Part shown: one piece after another, positions 1 through 8,276 of the stretch | Numbering within the stretch: position 1 is the stretch's first letter | Layout of the letters: the number at the start of each line of letters is the position of its first letter | Assembly: GCF_000821305.1 (NCBI RefSeq) | Contig: NZ_CCXK01000017.1 | Coordinates: forward strand, 1,579,504 to 1,643,503 | Origin: Clostridium culturomicium | GTDB taxonomy: Bacteria; Bacillota; Clostridia; Clostridiales; Clostridiaceae | Reading direction: 5' to 3' | DNA length: 64,000 nucleotides | Translations under genes and position numbers: made by a program | The notes under the pieces: model-generated | Told to the model about the DNA's origin: nothing | Databases searched by the model: none | The model's input: only the letters and a program-made list of their open reading frames with translations

Positions 1-820
1 ATGCAATAAAGAATCCACCCTCATTTATAAACTCTTTAACTCCATCGCAAAGAATCATAACTATTGGTGCAAGTATGTTAGCAACAACAATCTCAGCTTT
101 TCCTTTAACAACTTCCATTAAATCTCCGTATAGAATTTCAATGTTAGATAAATTATTATATCCGACGTTCTTTTTAGCTGAATCAACAGCAACTGGGTCT
201 AAATCAACTCCAACTACATGCTTAGCTCCAAGTCTCGCTGCCGCAATAGATAAAATCCCTGAACCTGTTCCTATATCAAATACAGTGTCTTCACCTTTAA
301 CATATTTCTCTAAAGCTTTAACACACATTCTTGTAGTTTCATGAGTACCAGTACCAAAAGCCATCCCCGGGTCCATCTCAACCATTAACTCTCCTGCCTT
401 AAGCTCATACTCTTCCCATATAGGTTTTACAACTATTTTCTCTCCTACTAAAGTTGGTTTATAGTATTTCTTCCAGTTATTTTCCCAATCTTCTTCATTA
501 ACCTTATTATAGGTAACAATTCCTTTTCCCTTATCAAGACCATATTCAGTAAGATTATTAACGCCTTCTTCTATATACTTGATTATTTCATCAAAATCAT
601 CAGTCTTCTTGAAATACCCTTTAACTATTGCATCCTTATCCTTATTCAAAACTGCCTCATCAAAAAAGTCAGCATAAGCTGGATGCTTCTTTTTAAACTC
701 CACATCCTTAGCATCATCTATTGAAACTCCCTGAACATCAAGAGTGTAAAATATCCCTGAAACTGCTTCTGTAGCTTCACTGCTTGTTACAACGGTAACC
801 TCTATCCAATCTTTATCCAT
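1..820 (-). CDS. prmA: Ribosomal protein L11 methyltransferase PrmA (3' end cut by window edge)
   Basis: PrmA trimethylates ribosomal protein L11 in the cytoplasm using S-adenosylmethionine. About 273 codons are visible and roughly 40 C-terminal residues lie outside the window. The N-terminal substrate-recognition domain is followed by the family signature DPGMAFGTGTHETT and the SAM-binding loop DIGTGSGIL. The start at 820 is chosen because GGAGG stands 8 bases upstream. In clostridia prmA commonly follows dnaJ in the heat-shock cluster; here a TehB-like methyltransferase gene lies between them, so prmA may use its own promoter in the 215-base gap upstream. The identification is firm; only the 3' end is unknown. 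Confidence 0.93.
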   Translation of the reverse strand, partial: MDKDWIEVTVVTSSEATEAVSGIFYTLDVQGVSIDDAKDVEFKKKHPAYADFFDEAVLNKDKDAIVKGYFKKTDDFDEIIKYIEEGVNNLTEYGLDKGKGIVTYNKVNEEDWENNWKKYYKPTLVGEKIVVKPIWEEYELKAGELMVEMDPGMAFGTGTHETTRMCVKALEKYVKGEDTVFDIGTGSGILSIAAARLGAKHVVGVDLDPVAVDSAKKNVGYNNLSNIEILYGDLMEVVKGKAEIVVANILAPIVMILCDGVKEFINEGGFFIA

Positions 821-1035
821 TATGTATTCCTCCAATTAACTAATCTATGTAATATATTTTAAATTTAATATTTTCCTTACATCTAAAAATTATGCCCTTT
901 GAAGATGTTAAGTAAACATAGCACAACCTATTATACACTAATTAAACCCTAGTGTTCAATTTAATAAAAAAACTTACTGTTATACTTTTATTCATATTTG
1001 CATATTGAATAGTCGTGTCCAACAATGACTTCCCT

Positions 1036-1605
1036 TTAATTTTTTCTATATATATAAGTCACAAAGAAGCCTCTTTCGTCTTTAAACTCTTCGTAATGCA
1101 GTAATTCAAAATCATTCTTTAAAGGTTCAAAATCATCAGGCTGAATTAAATCTTCTTTACGAATTTTTAAATCTGGTTTATGTTTATGACCAAAGCCGGA
1201 AACAAAGAGCACCCCACCATGACTTAAATGATTCTTCAGGTCATGCATTATACTCTTGCTTACTCTAAAGTGATTAACTAAAACATCATCAAATACACCT
1301 ATATTTTTTAATGCATCATCTTCACTTAAATCAATTAACTCTGTCTCTATTTCATAATTATTTCTTGCTGCAAATTTTTCTAATCTTAATAACGCTTTAG
1401 TGCTGAAATCAACCCCCTTAACCTTAAAACCTTTTTCCAATAAAAAAAGAGAGTTTCTCCCATCACCACAGGCAATATCTAATACAGTACCATTTTTGAA
1501 ATACTTCAAATTTTCAACTATAGCTTCCTCTGGATTTAAAGGTCTATCACTTCTGCATCCAAACTTATCATTCCAAAAACTTTCATCTCCCATATAAACC
1601 ATCAT
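1036..1605 (-). CDS. TehB-like class I SAM-dependent methyltransferase
   Basis: This is a 189-residue soluble methyltransferase. It has the motif I loop LDIACGDGRNSLFLL, followed by KVKGVDFS, whose aspartate would bind the ribose of SAM. The short Rossmann-only architecture and the N-terminal FWNDKFG segment resemble the TehB/UbiE-like group named for tellurite resistance, but the true substrate cannot be read from sequence. A run of six G precedes the two adjacent ATG codons, so the start may be either one, or Met5. It sits between dnaJ and prmA in the same orientation and is separated from dnaJ by a terminator hairpin, so it looks like an independent insertion into the heat-shock cluster. 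Confidence 0.75.
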   Translation of the reverse strand: MMVYMGDESFWNDKFGCRSDRPLNPEEAIVENLKYFKNGTVLDIACGDGRNSLFLLEKGFKVKGVDFSTKALLRLEKFAARNNYEIETELIDLSEDDALKNIGVFDDVLVNHFRVSKSIMHDLKNHLSHGGVLFVSGFGHKHKPDLKIRKEDLIQPDDFEPLKNDFELLHYEEFKDERGFFVTYIYRKN

Positions 1606-1675
1606 ATCCCCCCCTGCATATACTTAAATATAATATACTCATCTAAATACTTTATTAAAGTATCAAAGTTAATTA

Positions 1676-1727
1676 AAATTGCTTCAACATTTATCTTTTT
1701 TCATCTAGATAAATATTGAAGCAATTT
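1676..1727 (-). terminator. Terminator downstream of dnaJ
   Basis: A long inverted repeat has arms at 1676-1696 and 1707-1727, about 20 pairs with one mismatch. It lies immediately after the dnaJ stop on the minus strand and is followed by a T-rich tract. It should end the heat-shock operon before the methyltransferase gene. Confidence 0.7.
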
Positions 1728-1741
1728 ACTATTTAAATATT

Positions 1742-2875
1742 TTATTTTCCGAATATACCCTTTTTATGCTTTTTCTTCTCTGGTGCACCTTCAACAGTTT
1801 CACCACAAGCATTCATGAAGGCTTTTAAAGCTTCTTCCTGTTCGCCATTTAATGACTTAGGAACGTCAACTATTACTTTTACATAATGATCTCCTCTTCC
1901 TGCAGAATTTACTCTAGGAACGCCTTTGCCTTTTAATCTAAATATAGTTCCTGATTGTGTTCCTGCCGGAACCTTATAGGTTACATCTCCATCAATAGTT
2001 GGAACCTTAATGTCAGTTCCAAGAACAGCTTTACCAAAGGAAATATGAGTTTCCATGTGGATATCATTTCCCTTACGCTTAAATGTTTTGTGAGTCATTA
2101 CTCTGATATTGATATATAAATCTCCTGCTGGTCCACCATTTTCACCAGCTTCTCCCTGGCCTCTTAATGGCATTACATTACCAGTATCAACTCCAGCTGG
2201 AATATTTATTGTTATACTTCTTGTTTTTCTTTCCTTACCTGAACCCTTACAAGTTTGACATGGTTCCTCAATGATTTTACCTTCTCCATGACAAGCATCA
2301 CAGGTAGTAGTTGTTGACATTACGCCTAGTGGAGTTCTTCTTTGAACTTGAATTCTTCCTCTTCCTCCACATTTGCTACAAGTTTTTGGAGAAGTTCCAG
2401 CCTTAGCTCCACTTCCTCCACATGTTTCACACTTTTCTCTTCTTGTAACCTTGATTTCCTTTTCGCAGCCAGTCATAGCTTCTTCAAATGTTAAGGTTAG
2501 ATCATACTCTAAATCTGCACCTTTTCTTGGACCATTTTTAGCTCCGCCACCACCGAAGCCGCCAAAGCCGCCACCAAAGATATCTCCAAAGATATCACCA
2601 AAGCCGCCGAAGCCGCCAAAGTCAAAGCCATCAAAGCCACCGCCAGCTCCATTAAAGTCAGCAGTACCAAACTGATCATATCTCTGTCTTTTCTCTGGAT
2701 CTGAAAGCACTTGATATGCTTCATTTATATCCTTGAATTTCTCCTCTGCTTCTGCATCACCTTGATTTCTATCAGGGTGATATTTTAAAGCAAGCTTTTT
2801 AAAAGCTCTCTTTATATCTTCATCACTTGCACTTTTATCTATTCCAAGAACTTCATAAAAATCCTTATTTGCCAT
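1742..2875 (-). CDS. dnaJ: Chaperone protein DnaJ
   Basis: DnaJ is the Hsp40 co-chaperone that delivers substrates to DnaK and stimulates its ATPase. The 377-residue protein has the full type I architecture: a J domain with the HPD motif near residue 33, a long Gly/Phe-rich linker at about residues 75-115, four CxxCxGxG zinc-binding repeats (CETCGGSG, CSKCGGRG, CDACHGEG, CQTCKGSG) and the C-terminal substrate-binding region. It follows dnaK after a 270-base gap that holds a hairpin, so dnaJ expression may depend partly on read-through. Confidence 0.97.
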   Translation of the reverse strand: MANKDFYEVLGIDKSASDEDIKRAFKKLALKYHPDRNQGDAEAEEKFKDINEAYQVLSDPEKRQRYDQFGTADFNGAGGGFDGFDFGGFGGFGDIFGDIFGGGFGGFGGGGAKNGPRKGADLEYDLTLTFEEAMTGCEKEIKVTRREKCETCGGSGAKAGTSPKTCSKCGGRGRIQVQRRTPLGVMSTTTTCDACHGEGKIIEEPCQTCKGSGKERKTRSITINIPAGVDTGNVMPLRGQGEAGENGGPAGDLYINIRVMTHKTFKRKGNDIHMETHISFGKAVLGTDIKVPTIDGDVTYKVPAGTQSGTIFRLKGKGVPRVNSAGRGDHYVKVIVDVPKSLNGEQEEALKAFMNACGETVEGAPEKKKHKKGIFGK

Positions 2876-3087
2876 ATAGAAATTTTCACCACCTATTTTT
2901 CTTACTTCACTCTTTAGTCTCTTATACTTTATGCACGGTTACTAAGAGAAGTTTCCATATTATCTTAAAACATATTCATTATAATTTCAACTTTTCAAAG
3001 AAAACTACTTCTCCTATAAATTCAAATAAGTGCTCTACTGAATAAACTTGTGTTACCAAATCATAAATTTGAACACTCACTTAAATT

Positions 3088-3113
3088 AAGGGATGAGTTT
3101 TACGTCATCCCTT
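3088..3113 (-). terminator. Hairpin between dnaK and dnaJ
   Basis: A perfect 9-bp stem (AAGGGATGA with TCATCCCTT) lies just after the dnaK stop codon. The T-run after it is weak, so it probably attenuates rather than abolishes transcription into dnaJ, or stabilises the upstream mRNA 3' end. Confidence 0.55.
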
Positions 3114-3145
3114 ATTAAACATATTACTTTATAATTTTACTTATA

Positions 3146-4993
3146 TTAGTCTACTTTAAAGTCAGCATCTACAACATTATCATCATCTGATCCTGCTGAT
3201 TGTTGTCCTGCTCCACCCATGTTGTTAGGATCGAAGCCTTCTGGTCCTTGTGGTCCACCTTCACCTTGGTATGCTTTAGAAGAAACTGCATAGAACTCTT
3301 GAGTTAATTCTTCAGTAGCTTTCTTAATAGCTTCTAAGTCTTCTCCATCTTTAACAGATTTTAAAACTTGAACTCTTTGCTCAATCTTAGCTTTATCTTC
3401 AGCAGAAACTTTATCTCCTAAATCTGTTAAAGCTTTCTCTGTTTGATATACCATTTGGTCTGCAGTATTTTTAACTTCTATAGACTCTTTTCTCTTCTTA
3501 TCTTCTTCAGCAAATCTTTCAGCTTCATTTACTGCATTTTGGATTTCATCATCACTTAAGTTAGTAGAAGCTGTAATTGTAATGTTAGCTTCCTTACCAG
3601 TTCCTTTATCCTTAGCAGAAACTTTAACGATACCGTTAGCATCTATATCAAAAGTAACTTCGATTTGTGGAATTCCTCTTGGAGCTGCTGGGATTCCAGA
3701 AAGAGTGAATCTTCCTAAAGTCTTGTTGTCAGCTGCCATTTGTCTTTCACCTTGAACAACGTGAATTTCAACTGATGTTTGACCATCTGCTGCTGTAGAG
3801 AACACTTGGCTCTTCTTAGTTGGTATAGTTGTATTTCTTTCTATTAATGGAGTAGCAACTCCTCCTAAAGTTTCAATTCCTAGAGTTAATGGTGTAACGT
3901 CAAGAAGTAATACGTCTTTAACGTCTCCAGTTAAAACTCCACCTTGAACAGCTGCACCTGCTGCAACACACTCATCTGGGTTAACTCCTTTTGAAGGCTC
4001 TTTTCCAGTGAAGTTCTTAACAGCATCAACTACTGCAGGTATTCTTGTAGATCCTCCAACAAGTACTACCTTATCTATTTCTCCAATTGAAAGTCCAGCA
4101 TCGTTTAGAGCTTTTTTCATTGGCTCTATTGTTCTTTGAACTAAATCGTGAGTTAATTCGTTAAATTTAGCTCTTGTTAAAGTCATGTCGATGTGCTTTG
4201 GACCTGTAGCATCAGCTGTGATAAATGGAAGATTAATGTTTGTTTGAGTTGCAGAAGATAACTCTATTTTAGCTTTTTCTGCAGCTTCTTTTAATCTTTG
4301 TAAAGCCATCTTATCGTTCTTTAAGTCAATTCCATTTTCAGCTTTGAATGTATTTGCTATATAATCTATGATTTTATTATCAAAATCGTCTCCACCTAAC
4401 TGAGTATCTCCGTTAGTAGCTTTAACTTCAAATACTCCATCACCTAATTCTAGGATAGATACGTCGAAAGTACCACCACCAAGGTCATATACGAAAATCT
4501 TTTGGTTTGTATCCATTTTATCAAGACCATAAGCAAGAGATGCTGCTGTTGGCTCGTTGATTATTCTCTTAACATCAAGACCAGCTATTCTTCCTGCGTC
4601 TTTAGTCGCTTGTCTTTCACTGTCATTGAAGTATGCAGGAACTGTGATTACAGCCTCTGTTACTGTTTCTCCAAGATAAGCCTCTGCATCAGCTTTTAAT
4701 TTTTGAAGTATCATTGCTGATATTTCTTGTGGAGTATACTCTTTTCCATCTATATTTACTTTATGGTTAGTTCCCATATGTCTTTTTATTGAGATTATTG
4801 TTTTATCTGGATTTGTGATTGCTTGTCTTTTTGCTACCTGACCAACTAATCTTTCACCATTTGGCATGAAAGATACTACTGATGGAGTAGTTCTAGCGCC
4901 TTCAGCGTTAGGTATGATAACTGGATCTCCACCTTCCATAACTGATACACATGAGTTAGTTGTTCCTAAGTCAATTCCTATTATTTTTCCCAT
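3146..4993 (-). CDS. dnaK: Chaperone protein DnaK (Hsp70)
   Basis: DnaK is the ATP-dependent Hsp70 chaperone. The protein starts GIDLGTTNSCVSVMEGG, carries the nucleotide-binding motif VYDLGGGTFDVSILE and the adenosine motif VLVGGSTRIPAV, and continues through the substrate-binding domain to a Gly/Gln-rich tail ending in VVDADFKVD. At 615 residues it is normal for Firmicutes, which lack the insert found in Gram-negative homologues. AGGAGG precedes the start with ordinary spacing. It lies in the order hrcA-grpE-dnaK-dnaJ and is expected to be controlled by HrcA at the CIRCE element upstream of hrcA. Confidence 0.98.
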   Translation of the reverse strand: MGKIIGIDLGTTNSCVSVMEGGDPVIIPNAEGARTTPSVVSFMPNGERLVGQVAKRQAITNPDKTIISIKRHMGTNHKVNIDGKEYTPQEISAMILQKLKADAEAYLGETVTEAVITVPAYFNDSERQATKDAGRIAGLDVKRIINEPTAASLAYGLDKMDTNQKIFVYDLGGGTFDVSILELGDGVFEVKATNGDTQLGGDDFDNKIIDYIANTFKAENGIDLKNDKMALQRLKEAAEKAKIELSSATQTNINLPFITADATGPKHIDMTLTRAKFNELTHDLVQRTIEPMKKALNDAGLSIGEIDKVVLVGGSTRIPAVVDAVKNFTGKEPSKGVNPDECVAAGAAVQGGVLTGDVKDVLLLDVTPLTLGIETLGGVATPLIERNTTIPTKKSQVFSTAADGQTSVEIHVVQGERQMAADNKTLGRFTLSGIPAAPRGIPQIEVTFDIDANGIVKVSAKDKGTGKEANITITASTNLSDDEIQNAVNEAERFAEEDKKRKESIEVKNTADQMVYQTEKALTDLGDKVSAEDKAKIEQRVQVLKSVKDGEDLEAIKKATEELTQEFYAVSSKAYQGEGGPQGPEGFDPNNMGGAGQQSAGSDDDNVVDADFKVD

Positions 4994-5069
4994 TATAATT
5001 TCCTCCTAATAATGAAATCTTAATTCATTTTCTAAAATTTATTATATTGATACTTATTTCTAAATTTAT

Positions 5070-5705
5070 TTAGTTGGCTACTTTAACCATACTATATCTT
5101 AATACTTTTTCACCTTTTTTATATCCCTTTTGGAATACTTCAGCAACTTGATTTGCACCTAAACTTGAATCTTCAACGTGCATTACTGCATTATGATGAT
5201 TTGGATCAAACTCTCCATCTGCAGCAATTTCTTCAACTCCAAGCTTATTTAAAGCTCCCATGAATTGATTAATTGTCATTTCTAAACCTTTCTTCAAATC
5301 TTCAACACTACCATCAACTGCAACAGCTCTTTCTAGATTGTCTAAAACAGGAAGCATTTCCTTTAATACATCTGCACAAGCTTCAGTATATATATTTTCT
5401 TTTTCTTTTATTGTTCTTTTTCTGAAGTTATCATATTCTGCAACAGTTCTTAAAAGTTTATCTTTTAAAGCTTCGTTTTCATCTTTAAGATCCTTAAGTT
5501 CAGCCTTGCGATTTCTAAACATCTTCATTTCATCTTCACATTCCTGTTCCTCTACTGTTTCATTAGTTTCAGCAGATTCTTCACAAGGAATTCCTTCTCC
5601 TTCACATGCTATTGTTTCAGAAGCTTCATTCTCAAGAACTTCACTTGCATCACCATTAACCGAACTATTCATTTGGTCTTTGTTTTCTTCCATATTATTA
5701 TGCAA
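5070..5705 (-). CDS. grpE: Nucleotide exchange factor GrpE
   Basis: GrpE releases ADP from DnaK. After an acidic, low-complexity N-terminus come the long dimerising coiled coil (about residues 65-135) and the C-terminal beta domain with FDPNHHNAVMHVEDSS. I place the start at a TTG at 5705, because GGAGG lies 8 bases upstream of it. A longer frame begins at another TTG at 5720, and the first ATG is four codons downstream of 5705. It sits between hrcA and dnaK in the usual operon order. Confidence 0.93.
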   Translation of the reverse strand: MHNNMEENKDQMNSSVNGDASEVLENEASETIACEGEGIPCEESAETNETVEEQECEDEMKMFRNRKAELKDLKDENEALKDKLLRTVAEYDNFRKRTIKEKENIYTEACADVLKEMLPVLDNLERAVAVDGSVEDLKKGLEMTINQFMGALNKLGVEEIAADGEFDPNHHNAVMHVEDSSLGANQVAEVFQKGYKKGEKVLRYSMVKVAN

Positions 5706-5749
5706 TGCACTTTCCTCCAATCTATTAATTCCTTTAGCTGCATTAATAG

Positions 5750-6796
5750 CTAAACTTCAGGCTCATCATATATTTTTGAAATATTTTTATCTATTTCTTC
5801 AACTACAGTGTCTAATACTGCAACTACTTTATCGTAGTTCATTCTTGTTGGCCCAATAACTCCTATGGTTCCCATTACTCTGCCTTTGTAGCTGTAACTA
5901 GCTGTTATTATGCTGCAGTCTTTAGCGCATTCAATATAGTTTTCTTTACCAATACCTATATATAAAGGTTCTTCAGTGGCAGGGGTTAAAATTTGATTTA
6001 AATTTTCTTCATTGTTAATCAAACCTAGAAAAGCTTTTGCTCTGTCTATATTGTTATACTCTGGATAATCAAATATATTTGTTGTACCCTTTGTATAAAT
6101 CTCACTACTGTCACCCTGAACTAAAGTTTCATGCAGTGCAGGTATAATGCTATCAAAAATCTCTTCATATCCCACAAGTTCATTCCTCAGATTCACAAGG
6201 AAATCTAAGCTTATCTGCTCTATACTTATTCCAACTAAAAGCCCGTTTAGAACATTGTTGACTCTGATGAGTTTATCATCATCTACTTCATTAGCAACTT
6301 TAATAGTATTATTTTTAATATTACCGTTATCCGTAATGATTGTAGATAAAATCAAATATTTTTCAATAGCTAAAAGCTTTATATATTTAATACTAGATTT
6401 CTGCACTGGAGCAAATTTAACTACCGATGTTAATCTAGTAAAGTTTGAAACTATATCGATTGCACCTTTAACTATGGCATCTACTTCATTAAGGGCTATT
6501 TCCCTAATCTCACGACGAATGGAATTCTGCTCCTCCTCAGTGAGGGTGGGAGTATTCATAAGTTTATCTACATAAAGTCTATACCCCTTATCTGAAGGTC
6601 TTCGTCCAGAGGATGTATGAAGTTGTTCTAAATATCCCATTTCTTCAAGGTCTGCCATTTCATTTCTGATGGTAGCAGAACTGATACCTAAATCATATCT
6701 CTTTGATATGGTTCTTGAACCCACAGGCTCTCCGTAGGTAATATAGTCAGTAATTATGGCCTGCAAGATTTTAATCTTTCTTTCATCCATATCCAT
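5750..6796 (-). CDS. hrcA: Heat-inducible transcription repressor HrcA
   Basis: HrcA represses class I heat-shock genes by binding CIRCE; its activity is modulated by GroEL. The 348-residue protein has an N-terminal winged helix (RTISKRYDLGISSATIRNEM), the HrcA-specific YLEQLHTSSGRRPSDKGYR signature and a C-terminal GAF-like domain. The start at 6796 is preferred because AGAGGTG stands 6 bases upstream; the longer frame reaches back into the CIRCE element. It is the first gene of hrcA-grpE-dnaK-dnaJ and is autoregulated if the adjacent CIRCE is used. Confidence 0.96.
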   Translation of the reverse strand: MDMDERKIKILQAIITDYITYGEPVGSRTISKRYDLGISSATIRNEMADLEEMGYLEQLHTSSGRRPSDKGYRLYVDKLMNTPTLTEEEQNSIRREIREIALNEVDAIVKGAIDIVSNFTRLTSVVKFAPVQKSSIKYIKLLAIEKYLILSTIITDNGNIKNNTIKVANEVDDDKLIRVNNVLNGLLVGISIEQISLDFLVNLRNELVGYEEIFDSIIPALHETLVQGDSSEIYTKGTTNIFDYPEYNNIDRAKAFLGLINNEENLNQILTPATEEPLYIGIGKENYIECAKDCSIITASYSYKGRVMGTIGVIGPTRMNYDKVVAVLDTVVEEIDKNISKIYDEPEV

Positions 6797-6812
6797 ATTC
6801 ATCACCTCTTTG

Positions 6813-6839
6813 TTAGCACTCACCAACTTCGAGTGCTAA
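6813..6839 (-). promoter_or_regulatory. CIRCE operator upstream of hrcA
   Basis: A perfect TTAGCACTC-N9-GAGTGCTAA inverted repeat lies 16 bases upstream of the hrcA start. It matches the established CIRCE consensus exactly, so the heat-shock operon is very likely HrcA-controlled. Confidence 0.97.
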
Positions 6840-6898
6840 TGACTATATTTAAAAAATATCACTTTCTATATGTATTGTCAATAGGGTTCATACTTTTT

Positions 6899-8026
6899 TT
6901 ACAAAATAAAATCTGCCATAACTTGATTGCTGAATTCCATTCCCTTTGAGGTTAAGAAAAGCCTATTTTCTTCAAGGTTTAAAAGCTCCATATGAACATA
7001 TTTCTCTATGATGTCCTTGTATTTATCAAAAATTGAAACTCCAAATCGATGCTGAAATTCTCTGATATCAATTCCATCATTAAGTCTTAGTCCAAGAAAC
7101 ATAAACTCTTCAATATCATCCTTCTCCGAATTTTTAAATTCTTCCACTACCACCGTATTCGATTCATTCATTCTTCCTATATATTTTTCTATATTACTTT
7201 CATTTCTATACCTAATTCCATTAATATAAGAATGGGAAGATGAACCACATCCAACATAATTGTTAAGCTGCCAATAAATTTTGTTATGCTTGCATTCGAA
7301 TCCCTTTTTTGCGTAATTTGATATTTCATACTGCTCATATCCATTTTTCTTTAAAATATCCTTTGTAACAGCATACATATCTCGTTCCACATCTTCATTA
7401 GGTAAAATTAAACTTTCATTCTCATATAAATTATAAAACTTAGTTCCTTCTTCAATTATTAAACTATAGCAGGATAGATGTTCTGGCTTTAACTCTATAA
7501 CCTGCTCAAGGCTCTCAATCCATTCCGCTAAAGTTTGATTTGGTAGTCCAAACATTAAATCTACATTAATGTTATTAAAACCATTTTCCCTAAGCATTAT
7601 GTAACTTTTCTTAAAATCTTCAATAGTATGAATTCTTCCAATAGATTTCAAGTGATGCTCTTGAACTGCTTGAAGTCCCATAGAAATTCTATTCACACCC
7701 ATAGTTTTAAAAATTTCAAGCTGCTCTTCGTTGAAAGAATTCGGATTTCCTTCTACTGTAAATTCAAAATCCTTACTTACAAAATTCAATTTTTTTATAC
7801 TTTCAGCTATGATTTTCCAACCCTCTATACACAAATAGGTGGGAGTACCCCCACCTATAAATATTGTGCTTATTAATTTATCTTGACAAGAATTATCAAT
7901 TTCTTTGCTTAATGCCTTAGCATAATCAACCATTAAAGATTCTTTGCCACTAAATGATGGAAAATCACAGTAGAAGCATTTGTTTTTACAAAATGGTATA
8001 TGGATATACAATCCTACTGTGTTCAT
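6899..8026 (-). CDS. hemW: Radical SAM heme chaperone HemW (HemN-like)
   Basis: The 375-residue protein begins with the radical SAM cluster motif CKNKCFYCDF, then GGGTPTYL, and ends with a C-terminal HemN-type domain (FMFLGLRLNDGID). HemW proteins bind heme and are thought to deliver it to apoproteins; they are not the true coproporphyrinogen dehydrogenase. GAGGAG precedes the start. It lies between lepA and hrcA, the conserved order in many Firmicutes, with about 100 bases and the CIRCE element separating it from hrcA. Whether the protein handles heme in this anaerobe is inferred only from the family. Confidence 0.9.
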   Translation of the reverse strand: MNTVGLYIHIPFCKNKCFYCDFPSFSGKESLMVDYAKALSKEIDNSCQDKLISTIFIGGGTPTYLCIEGWKIIAESIKKLNFVSKDFEFTVEGNPNSFNEEQLEIFKTMGVNRISMGLQAVQEHHLKSIGRIHTIEDFKKSYIMLRENGFNNINVDLMFGLPNQTLAEWIESLEQVIELKPEHLSCYSLIIEEGTKFYNLYENESLILPNEDVERDMYAVTKDILKKNGYEQYEISNYAKKGFECKHNKIYWQLNNYVGCGSSSHSYINGIRYRNESNIEKYIGRMNESNTVVVEEFKNSEKDDIEEFMFLGLRLNDGIDIREFQHRFGVSIFDKYKDIIEKYVHMELLNLEENRLFLTSKGMEFSNQVMADFIL

Positions 8027-8044
8027 ATATTTTTCTCCTCTTTT

Positions 8045-8252
8045 TTAATTAAGAATGTAGAATTAAGAATCTAGAATGTTTGTGGAAATTCCTGCGAATT
8101 TCCTTTGTTTTATTTCTCATTAAAGACTTCAAAGGAGTTTTTAATGTTTTTAATAAGTTATAGATTCTCCAATTGCAATGAGAAAAATCATTCTTCATTC
8201 TACACTTTGGCATTCTACACTTTAGCATTCTAAATTCTTAATTTAATAATTA
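8045..8252. repeat. Non-coding palindromic MITE-like element between lepA and hemW
   Basis: The 250-base gap between hemW and lepA is AT-rich and non-coding. Its ends are related inverted sequences built from units such as AATTAAGAAT and TAGAATG, with tandem CATTCTACACTTT-type units on the right and an internal GGAAATT/AATTTCC palindrome. A similar fragment (TGTAGAATTTAGAATAATGG) lies near 14968. The organisation suggests a small dispersed hairpin repeat; no transposase is present. Confidence 0.45.
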
Positions 8253-8276
8253 TTTCTATATCTATATGCTTCTAAA

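Noticed and set aside
5338..5859. 173-codon plus-strand frame across grpE/hrcA
   Set aside because: Antisense shadow of grpE; Ser/Phe/Leu-rich with no start signal.
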